DNA of 64,000 nucleotides from Acinetobacter sp. ANC 4169 (lineage in GTDB: Bacteria; Pseudomonadota; Gammaproteobacteria; Pseudomonadales; Moraxellaceae). The notes beneath the pieces were generated by a model. It saw only the letters and a list, made by a program, of their open reading frames with translations, did not search any database and was not told where the DNA came from. Positions 57,448 to 64,000 of this stretch are shown here, one piece after another. The DNA is taken from NCBI RefSeq assembly GCF_002135355.1, contig NZ_NEGE01000013.1:62001-126000 (forward strand). The letters are read 5' to 3'. The position numbers and the translations under genes are program-made. Every line of letters begins with the position of its first letter. Position 1 is the first letter of the stretch.

Positions 57448-58641
57448 ATGAAGACTTCTCTCGACATTAGCCAGGATAAATCTTTGCTCTGGCTGATGGC
57501 CATGGCCTGTGGTCTATGTGCGGGAGCCAACTATTACTGCCAGCCTTTAATCCATTCCATTCAGCAAGACTTCCATGTGGCTGAATCACAAGTGGCTTTA
57601 ACCGTGACTTTTGCCCAGGTGTCTTATGCGCTTGGACTGCTGTTTATTGTTCCGGTCGGTGACATCGTCAATAAAACCAAATTTATTCCACTGTTGATGT
57701 TTCTGGCCGCCCTTGGTTTATTGCTCTGTGCTTTTGCCGTCAACCTGCCGATGCTTTGGCTGGGAACCATTATTGCAGGCTTGTTTTCTGTTGCTGCACA
57801 GGTTCTGATTCCCTTGGCCACCATGGCCGTCAAACCGGAAAAAACCGGTGAAGTGGTCGGATTTTTAATGAGCGGGCTGTTAGTCGGTCTGCTGCTCTCT
57901 ACCAGTCTGGCCGGCTTGCTCTCGAATTTATTTCACTGGAAACTCATTTATGTAGTCAGTGCCCTGTTAATGCTGCTCTTGGCTTTCCTGCTTAAAAGCA
58001 GGCTTCCCCATATTCCGACCTTAAAAATGAGTTATGCCAAAATTTTTAAATCTATGGCGGTTTTACTAAAACAGGAACCACGTTTGGGATTGCGCGCTTT
58101 AATTGGTGGTTTTATTTTTGCTGCCATGAGTACCCTGTTTTCGACCATTGCCGTTTTACTCAGTTCCGAGCCGTTTCATTTATCCGATGTATTGGTCGGT
58201 GTAGTGACTTTAATTGGCGTGTTTGGGGCATTATCGACCACTAAAATTGGCAAGATTGCCGATCGTGGCCATACCTTGGCACTGACATGGATCGGTCTGT
58301 CACTGCTGATGATCAGCTGGCTATTTTTCTATATTGGCGGACAGGCTTTATGGGGCTATGTTGTGGGTTACGGCATTATCAGCCTGGGTTTGACCGTGGT
58401 GCATACCAGCAATCAGAGTATTATTTTCCGCTTGCATCCAGAGGCAAAATCCCGAATTAATTCCATCTACATGACCGCTTATTTTATTGGTGGAGCTTGT
58501 GGTTCGGCACTTGGTGTTTATTCATGGCATCATGGTGGCTGGAACATGACCTGTATTACAGGATTAAGCTTGGTGCTCTGCGCGGCATTTTTTGCATTTC
58601 TGGATATGCGCTATCACGCTCGCAAAGCTTCTCTTTTATAA
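57448..58641 (+). CDS. MFS transporter
   Basis: 397 residues with twelve membrane helices; GANYYCQPLIHSIQQDFHV and the VPVGDIVNKTKFIPLLM loop between helices 2 and 3 mark the MFS group of small-molecule effluxers. The substrate is unknown. ACAAGGACTGTT precedes ATG 57448. The 184 bases before it hold no obvious terminator, so partial co-transcription with the EamA gene is possible. Confidence 0.85.
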   Translation: MKTSLDISQDKSLLWLMAMACGLCAGANYYCQPLIHSIQQDFHVAESQVALTVTFAQVSYALGLLFIVPVGDIVNKTKFIPLLMFLAALGLLLCAFAVNLPMLWLGTIIAGLFSVAAQVLIPLATMAVKPEKTGEVVGFLMSGLLVGLLLSTSLAGLLSNLFHWKLIYVVSALLMLLLAFLLKSRLPHIPTLKMSYAKIFKSMAVLLKQEPRLGLRALIGGFIFAAMSTLFSTIAVLLSSEPFHLSDVLVGVVTLIGVFGALSTTKIGKIADRGHTLALTWIGLSLLMISWLFFYIGGQALWGYVVGYGIISLGLTVVHTSNQSIIFRLHPEAKSRINSIYMTAYFIGGACGSALGVYSWHHGGWNMTCITGLSLVLCAAFFAFLDMRYHARKASLL

Positions 58642-58695
58642 AAAGCTGCTCTTGAAACGACCTTTTATCTTGGGGCTTATTTCAAGTCATTAGTC

Positions 58696-59340
58696 TTAGG
58701 ATACTTGCACCACGGGGTAAAATGGTTTGCCTAAATCTAGCGTTTTGGCATTTTCCAGAAGTATAAGCATGAACATAGGTAACAATGCCGCCAAAATATT
58801 ACAGGCATCCTGCAATTGTCGACGATTGACCGAGCTATTATAGGTGGCACCGCCATGAATCATCTGATTACGCAAGGTATAAAGACGATTAAAAACAACA
58901 AATAAAATATCTACCGAAGCTTTTTCCTGTAAGGCTTTATGGACTTTCTTCTTTTCCTGTTCAAAATCTTCTTTCCAGCTGTGCTGGCTGATTTTTTGAT
59001 TTTGAAAATCCCAGAAACCCTGATACACATAAGGATTTTCTAAAAGCAGGCGAATGGGATGGCTAAATTTATCCCAAAGAATATGATAGATTTTATGTTC
59101 CTGATCTTTCTGGCAAATTAAATATAGGAACTGTCGTAATGTTTGTTTATCTTGATTCAGCGTGGCATCCTGCGCATAAATGGCATTGAATGAAATCCAC
59201 AGACTCATGAATTTAAGATCAAGGTCGCTATCTAATTCTAGCGATTTTTTTAGCCAGCTTAAGCCACGATGAATTCTCAGGTTGAAATAATCAGAATGCT
59301 CGGCCTTTTTACTTTTAAAGATTTCTTCCAAAAGCATCAT
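58696..59340 (-). CDS. HEPN-like protein of unknown function
   Basis: 214 residues, all helical and without membrane segments. Near residue 165 it has RLYTLRNQMIHGG, an RX4H motif (R-NQMI-H) typical of HEPN domains, many of which are ribonucleases or toxin parts. The N-terminal half (FNLRIHRGLSWLKKSLEL) is a helical bundle I do not recognise. The gene is AT-rich and convergent with the MFS gene, and has no nucleotidyltransferase (MNT) partner beside it. The function is therefore open. ATG at 59340, with a second ATG one codon on. Confidence 0.65.
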   Translation of the reverse strand: MMLLEEIFKSKKAEHSDYFNLRIHRGLSWLKKSLELDSDLDLKFMSLWISFNAIYAQDATLNQDKQTLRQFLYLICQKDQEHKIYHILWDKFSHPIRLLLENPYVYQGFWDFQNQKISQHSWKEDFEQEKKKVHKALQEKASVDILFVVFNRLYTLRNQMIHGGATYNSSVNRRQLQDACNILAALLPMFMLILLENAKTLDLGKPFYPVVQVS

Positions 59341-59486
59341 TTTAAATTCTCGTACTTTATTATTCTTCTAATTAAACATACTCACTTTTATAATATTTAC
59401 AATATAACAAATTGATTAAACGGTCATTTTTTACTGAATAATCAATATACTAAAATATCCCTTATTTTTTAGTTCCCGATCCTGTG

Positions 59487-59516
59487 TTGTTGCTTTGAGC
59501 AGAAAGCACGTATAAT
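59487..59516 (+). promoter_or_regulatory. Promoter candidate of dusA
   Basis: Perfect TATAAT at 59511-59516 with TTGTTG 18 bases upstream; ATG of dusA follows 36 bases after the -10. Confidence 0.45.
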
Positions 59517-59552
59517 CCGCGCTCCGGTTTTTCATCATTTCAGGTTTACGCC

Positions 59553-60572
59553 ATGACTGCTCTCCAATCTTTACAACCTCGCATTTCGGTCGCGCCGATG
59601 ATGGATTGGACCACTCGTGACTACCGTTTTTTTGCCCGCCTATTTAATCCGAATATCATTATGTACACCGAAATGGTGACGACTGGCGCCATTCTGTTTG
59701 GTGGTGCGAATCGTCATTTGGACTATAACCACGAAGAACACCCGATTGTACTGCAACTCGGTGGCTCGAATCCGAAAGACCTTGCGACCTGTACTAAAAT
59801 GGCGCAAGACTGGGGCTATGATGAAGTCAACCTGAATGTGGGCTGCCCAAGTGACCGCGTACAGAACAATAAAATTGGCGCATGCTTAATGGCAGAACCC
59901 AACCTAGTGGCGGAATGTATTGCTGAAATGCGCAATGCCGTCGATATTCCTGTGACGGTCAAACACCGTATCGGTATTGATGACATGCAGTCGTATGAAG
60001 AAATGCTGCATTTTGTCGATACTGTGGCCAAAACCGGTTGTGACAATTTTATCGTGCATGCACGTATTGCCCTGCTTCAGGGCTTATCGCCTAAAGAAAA
60101 CCGTGATGTTCCGCCTTTGCGTTATGAAGATGTCTACCGTTTAAAACAGGAACGTCCGAACCTGCTGATTGAAATTAACGGCGGGGTTAAAACCCTGGCT
60201 GAAACCCAAGAACATTTAAAACATGTCGATGGCGTAATGATTGGTCGCGAGGCTTATCACAACCCGTATCTGTTAGCTGAACTGGGGCAATTATGGAATC
60301 TGCAAGCGCCTGACCGCTTTGATATTATGGCGCAAATGATGCCCTATATTGCCAAACGTATGGAAGAAGGTGCCCCACTTTCCATTATTACCCGTCATAT
60401 TTTAGGGTTATTCCAGAACTTGCCGGGTGCGCGTAAATGGCGCCAGGCCTTAAGCGGTGGCAATGCCAAAACTTTAAAAGATGTGGAAACGGCATTAATC
60501 AATATTCAGGAAGCGATGCAGCGTACTGAAGAATATTTGAAAGAAAATCAGAATTCTTTGACTTCGAATTGA
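59553..60572 (+). CDS. dusA: tRNA-dihydrouridine(20/20a) synthase
   Basis: FMN enzyme reducing U20/U20a in tRNA D-loops. 339 residues: RISVAPMMDWTTRDYRFFAR at the start, the catalytic cysteine in NLNVGCPSDRVQNNKIGACLM, and MIGREAYHNPYLLAE. The C-terminal helical domain matches DusA rather than DusB or DusC. A terminator follows. Confidence 0.95.
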   Translation: MTALQSLQPRISVAPMMDWTTRDYRFFARLFNPNIIMYTEMVTTGAILFGGANRHLDYNHEEHPIVLQLGGSNPKDLATCTKMAQDWGYDEVNLNVGCPSDRVQNNKIGACLMAEPNLVAECIAEMRNAVDIPVTVKHRIGIDDMQSYEEMLHFVDTVAKTGCDNFIVHARIALLQGLSPKENRDVPPLRYEDVYRLKQERPNLLIEINGGVKTLAETQEHLKHVDGVMIGREAYHNPYLLAELGQLWNLQAPDRFDIMAQMMPYIAKRMEEGAPLSIITRHILGLFQNLPGARKWRQALSGGNAKTLKDVETALINIQEAMQRTEEYLKENQNSLTSN

Positions 60573-60593
60573 TTGTATGCATCCTTATAAACA

Positions 60594-60630
60594 AAATGCC
60601 AGTCTATTCAGAAATAGGCTGGCATTTTTA
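60594..60630 (+). terminator. Terminator of dusA
   Basis: AAAATGCCAGTCT pairs with AGGCTGGCATTTT (one G-T) around a 10-base loop, with a T run on the plus side. Confidence 0.88.
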
Positions 60631-60761
60631 TTTTAATTCTTCATGCTGCTTGCTGAAGTAAGATTTACACAGTTCATATAACAAGCCCTGAAAAATAAAC
60701 AAAAACTGGCTTATTCCAGATTTTCAGCATTGATCAGCCCGAATGGTGAATATGGATAAAA

Positions 60762-61142
60762 TCATTGACGATTATAAATCGCATGGCCCTGATCTTTCAC
60801 CGCAGCAATCTTTTTGCCTTCCAGTTTAGCTTGATCCAATTTACCAGCCTGCACCAATGTTCTGGTTTTATCAATCTCGGCCACTAATTGATCAAACAAA
60901 GCATCTGAGCTTGGTGCTTTCGCATCATTGGTTTTTAAGTCCACTTTTTTGGAGTCTAAGGCTGCGGTTTTCATATTATCCAGCGCTTGCAGCGCATCTT
61001 GCTGATTTTTGGCCTTATTAAAAGCTTTAAAGTTTTTAGCGAGGGTTTGCATATTATGTTCAAGAGCACCGTGTGCAAAACTCAGGCTGCTGGACGATAA
61101 AGCAATGGAAAATATTACTGCGGATAAAGTTTTTTTGATCAT
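60762..61142 (-). CDS. Cytochrome b562 family protein
   Basis: 126 residues with a signal peptide (cleavage after SFA, about residue 23). The mature part matches the four-helix cytochrome b562: LEHNMQTLAKNFKAF supplies the axial Met, QALDNMKTAALDSKK the second helix, and the last helix has the axial His in KDQGHAIYNRQ. It is a periplasmic electron carrier or scavenger of heme. The frame is open nine codons further to 61169, but the ATG at 61142 has AAAGGA ten bases ahead and directly starts the signal peptide. Confidence 0.8.
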   Translation of the reverse strand: MIKKTLSAVIFSIALSSSSLSFAHGALEHNMQTLAKNFKAFNKAKNQQDALQALDNMKTAALDSKKVDLKTNDAKAPSSDALFDQLVAEIDKTRTLVQAGKLDQAKLEGKKIAAVKDQGHAIYNRQ

Positions 61143-61245
61143 GTTGATGATGTCCTTTGAAAGATCCATTTAAATTGTGGTTATTATTGCGTTTAAATTG
61201 TTCTGAACATTTATGTTTTAAGCATTAAACATAGTGTAAATTGCA

Positions 61246-61274
61246 TAAAAAATGCAACGGATTCGTTGCATTTT
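61246..61274 (-). terminator. Terminator of coaBC (bidirectional)
   Basis: AAAATGCAACG and CGTTGCATTTT, 11 perfect pairs around GATT, with an A run that becomes the minus-strand T run. Confidence 0.9.
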
Positions 61275-61295
61275 AATGAATAACTTCAGCTTTAT

Positions 61296-62561
61296 TTAAA
61301 CCGGCTCTATTTCATGTTGCAAGGCATCATGAATCGCTTCCACCAGCTGCTGGGCAATTTCCTGTTTTGAGGCTTTTTCCAGATCACGCTTCTGCATTTG
61401 ATACTGCTCGGCAAAGAACACAATCATGGCATTTTCATCAGAGGCAAAACCGATATCAGGCCGTGATACATCATTGCAGGCAATCATATCCAGTTTTTTA
61501 GCCACCAGTTTGCCTGCGGCATATTCTTCAACGTTGCGGGTTTCTGCTGCAAATCCAACCATAAATGGACGCTTTTGTTGCTGGGCAATGGTCGCGACAA
61601 TGTCTGGATTTTTAATTAAAGCTACATTCAGCTCATCACCGGCTTTCTTGATTTTATGCTCGGCCACTTCTGCTACGCGATAATCTGCCACTGCAGCCGT
61701 TGCAATAAAGATATCGCAACCTTCATCCAGCATCTGCATACTGGTTTCCAGCATTTTTACCGCAGATGACACATTGATACGGCGCACACCATTCGGCGTA
61801 TCCAGACTTACCGGGCCTGCAATCAGAGTTACTTTAGCGCCTGCTGCATAGCAGGCAGCAGCTAAGGCAAAGCCCATTTTTCCGGTACTGTGATTTGAAA
61901 TATAACGTACCGGATCAATCGCTTCACGGGTGGGACCTGCGGTAATCACCACATGTTTACCCGCCAGCATGCCAAATTTTTCGGCAATCGCGCGCTGCGC
62001 CTTGTGGAAATATTCAGTCACTTGTCGTGCTAAATCTTCCGGCTCGGGCATACGCCCCAAACCGACATCGCCACAGGCCTGTGAACCGGCATCCGGCATA
62101 ATCACATGCACGCCATCTTCCACCAAAATATTCAAATTGCGCTGCGTCGCTTTGGCCGCCCACATTTGCTGATTCATGGCGGGTGCTACCCAAACCGGAG
62201 ACTTGGTTGCCAGATATAAAGTACTTAACAGGTCATCGGCCAGACCGTTAGCGAATTTAGCCAGAGTGTCACAACTTGCAGGTGCAACCAGCAATAAATC
62301 CGCCCAGCGTGCCAATTCAATATGCCCCATCCCTGCTTCAGCTTCTGGATTGAGTAATTCAGTGTGAACCGGATTTCCCGACAGGGCCTGAAACGTCAAC
62401 GGAGTAATAAAAGCCTGTGCCCCCTGCGTCATCACCACACGGACATTAAAGCCCGCATCTTTTAAACGACGAACCAAAATGGCACTTTTATATGCCGCAA
62501 TACCACCAGTTACCGCTAAAACAATGTTTTTATTTGGAATCACACTCAAATCGAAGCTCAC
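61296..62561 (-). CDS. coaBC: Bifunctional phosphopantothenoylcysteine decarboxylase/synthetase
   Basis: Two steps of coenzyme A synthesis. 421 residues: CoaC flavoprotein part with TGGIAAYKSAILVRRL, the catalytic His in GHIELARWADLLLVAPAS and PAMNQQMW; CoaB part from about residue 197 with VITAGPTREAIDPVRYISNHSTGKMG and ACNDVS. It starts with GTG at 62561, for which AAGGTAG lies upstream. Divergent from radC. Confidence 0.95.
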   Translation of the reverse strand: MSFDLSVIPNKNIVLAVTGGIAAYKSAILVRRLKDAGFNVRVVMTQGAQAFITPLTFQALSGNPVHTELLNPEAEAGMGHIELARWADLLLVAPASCDTLAKFANGLADDLLSTLYLATKSPVWVAPAMNQQMWAAKATQRNLNILVEDGVHVIMPDAGSQACGDVGLGRMPEPEDLARQVTEYFHKAQRAIAEKFGMLAGKHVVITAGPTREAIDPVRYISNHSTGKMGFALAAACYAAGAKVTLIAGPVSLDTPNGVRRINVSSAVKMLETSMQMLDEGCDIFIATAAVADYRVAEVAEHKIKKAGDELNVALIKNPDIVATIAQQQKRPFMVGFAAETRNVEEYAAGKLVAKKLDMIACNDVSRPDIGFASDENAMIVFFAEQYQMQKRDLEKASKQEIAQQLVEAIHDALQHEIEPV

Positions 62562-62674
62562 GAACAGGCTACCTTTCTGTTGCAGTGGCGCTCACAATAG
62601 CATTAAATAAACTCATACCCAAGTCAGCGACTCGGGGTAATAGCCCTCACTAATAATAAAAAAGTCTAAAAACA

Positions 62675-63358
62675 ATGAATTTATCGATCAAACACTGGCC
62701 TGAACAGGAACGTCCACGCGAAAGGCTGATTCAACAAGGTGCAGCTAGCCTGTCAGATGCAGAACTGCTGGCCATCTTTTTACGCTCCGGCTCTAAACAA
62801 CATTCTGCCGTAGAACTTTCACGAATGTTATTGCAGCATTTTGGCGGGCTTAATCCTATTTTTGATGCCGATCTTCAGGATTTAAGCCAGTTCCATGGCA
62901 TCGGTGCCAGCAAATATGCCCAACTGATTGCGGTTAAGGAGTTGGGACGGCGCTATATTTCAGCACATTTGCAGCAAGAGAAAATTGAACTGAATAACTC
63001 AAGAACCTTGCTGGATTTTTTGAAATTTGAATTGCTGGGTGAAAAGCAGGAAGTTTTTGCCGTACTTTGCCTCGATCCGCATTTAAGAAAAATAAGCTTT
63101 AAAAAAATGTTCTATGGTTCAGTTAATTCGTGTGAAATTTCTACAAATCAGCTGCTTCGCCATGCCATCAATCAACATGCCTGTAGCATCGTGATTGCGC
63201 ATAATCATCCTTTGGGTATGCCACAGCCGTCCAATGCCGATATTGAACTTACCCAGCGTATTTTAACGGCCTGTCAATTATTGGAAATCAAGCTGATAGA
63301 TCATTGTATTGTATCGCCGGAAGGAACTTGTTCATTGGCTGAACTGGGGCTGATTTAA
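62675..63358 (+). CDS. radC: RadC family JAB/MPN protein
   Basis: 227 residues: a helix-hairpin-helix N-terminal half (ARERLIQQGAASLSDAELLA-like start and FHGIGASKYAQLIA) and a C-terminal JAB1/MPN domain with the metal motif AHNHPLGMPQPSNAD. The family's role is uncertain; the old link to DNA repair was withdrawn for E. coli RadC. It is divergent from coaBC with 113 bases between. No ribosome-binding site is evident before ATG 62675. Confidence 0.92.
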   Translation: MNLSIKHWPEQERPRERLIQQGAASLSDAELLAIFLRSGSKQHSAVELSRMLLQHFGGLNPIFDADLQDLSQFHGIGASKYAQLIAVKELGRRYISAHLQQEKIELNNSRTLLDFLKFELLGEKQEVFAVLCLDPHLRKISFKKMFYGSVNSCEISTNQLLRHAINQHACSIVIAHNHPLGMPQPSNADIELTQRILTACQLLEIKLIDHCIVSPEGTCSLAELGLI

Positions 63359-63440
63359 GCTGCACAAATAATTGTAACAAATATTGACAACAGCCCGGCT
63401 AACATTGAAGATCAACAAAAATTTTGCTGATACTAATAAC

Positions 63441-64000
63441 ATGATTGTTCGTGATCAACCTAGCATATTCAAGCTGCTCTTTTCCTGGCGTGGAACCATT
63501 CTGCCCAAGGTTTTGCCGCCTTTAGGTGTGGTCATGCTGATCTCCTCAGTAATTGGCGGACTGTCTTATATTGGTTACTTTCATTTTCCAGAACTTCCCT
63601 TGGTGGGCTTCACCTTAATTGGTGTGGTGCTGTCCATTTTTCTCGGTTTTAAAAACACCGCCTGTTATGACCGCTGGTGGGAAGCACGTAAACTTTGGGG
63701 CATGCTGATTGCCAATGCCCGGCATTTTGACCGCGACTGTCGTATGTTCAGTCAAGGACGCCGTGAACGGATCATCCAGCACGTGATTGTGTTTGCCAAT
63801 GTCTTGCGTGATCGTTTACGTCACCAAACGGCCAATCCCCTGGCTCTGGTGGAAACCAGCGGCATGAGCCAACAGGCTTTAACCCAGCTTTATCAGCAGG
63901 CCAACGCACCGCAATACACCTTGAGCCTGATTCAGTGGGAGCTCATGCAGGCACTTAAAGAAGGTGAAATTTCCGATATTATTTATACCCAGATGAACCA
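63441..64000 (+). CDS. Bestrophin-family (UPF0187) channel protein, 3' end outside window
   Basis: 186 codons are visible from ATG 63441. IFKLLFSWRGTILPKVLPPL, two membrane helices and FLGFKNTACYDRWWEARKLWG are the conserved N-terminal part of bacterial bestrophin homologues, which form pentameric ion channels of the inner membrane. Roughly the last 110 residues lie beyond the window. Follows radC after 82 bases. Confidence 0.87.
   Translation, partial: MIVRDQPSIFKLLFSWRGTILPKVLPPLGVVMLISSVIGGLSYIGYFHFPELPLVGFTLIGVVLSIFLGFKNTACYDRWWEARKLWGMLIANARHFDRDCRMFSQGRRERIIQHVIVFANVLRDRLRHQTANPLALVETSGMSQQALTQLYQQANAPQYTLSLIQWELMQALKEGEISDIIYTQMN

Overview
The window reads as a chromosomal segment of a gammaproteobacterium of the genus Acinetobacter. 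The grounds are the monomeric NADP isocitrate dehydrogenase, the three-subunit transhydrogenase, the gene order of the cysM-rlmD-relA / gacS block, the protein sequences overall, and a short TA-flanked repeat element whose GGGTCTGTTGACA ends I recall as common in this genus. Most genes are chromosomal housekeeping genes. There is no rRNA, CRISPR array, prophage or complete insertion sequence.

Layout. 1-3360: 3' part missing glnE and a soluble sensor histidine kinase, both on minus. 3361-4179: long gene-free leader with tandem hairpins before icd (4180-6411). 6520-7432: an AT-rich membrane protein of unknown function and tRNA-Leu(CAA). 7627-16225: the queA...tgt-yajC-secD-secF line, in which a DUF3137 / LemA / DUF4303-like trio lies between queA and tgt and a 309-bp miniature element lies between tgt and yajC. 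16369-16803: small periplasmic protein. 16824-33082: an 18-gene minus-strand aryl polyene (APE) pigment cluster. 33314-38809: cysM, exonuclease, rlmD, relA (minus), divergent from the hybrid kinase gacS (38963-41773). 41898-44418: crotonase, beta-hydroxyacid dehydrogenase, hydroxypyruvate isomerase. 44496-44897: rsfS. 45011-46965: amtB with a strong sigma-54 promoter, followed by an unknown gene. 47313-52253: tricarballylate/citrate module tcuC-tcuB-tcuA-tcuR. 52441-55358: pntB-pntAB-pntAA. 55359-56336: gene-free, with an NtrC-type palindrome. 56337-58641: two transporters. 58696-59340: HEPN-like protein. 59553-64000: dusA, cytochrome b562, coaBC, radC and the start of a bestrophin-family channel.

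How they work together. The APE cluster is a self-contained type II polyketide/fatty-acid-like assembly line. An ammonia-lyase with a Phe-His selectivity pair probably makes the aryl acid starter. A fused ligase-dehydratase activates it, two carrier proteins hold it, two ketosynthases plus a chain-length-factor-like protein extend it, a reductase and dehydratase make the polyene, and acyltransferases and a glycosyltransferase join it to a lipid carrier. A LolA-like carrier, an MMPL transporter and a DUF3261 lipoprotein probably move it to the outer membrane. The notable departures from the better-known clusters are the ligase-dehydratase fusion, separate glycosyltransferase and acyltransferase genes, and no methyltransferase gene.

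The most interesting regulatory signals are the twin GGTG...CACCGAT hairpins ahead of icd, the sigma-54 promoter of amtB, the isolated NtrC-type palindrome at 56021, the perfect 9-bp inverted repeat before pntAA, and the miniature element that has become the immediate upstream region of yajC-secD-secF. All functional statements come from reading the translated sequence and from memory of families; no database search was run.
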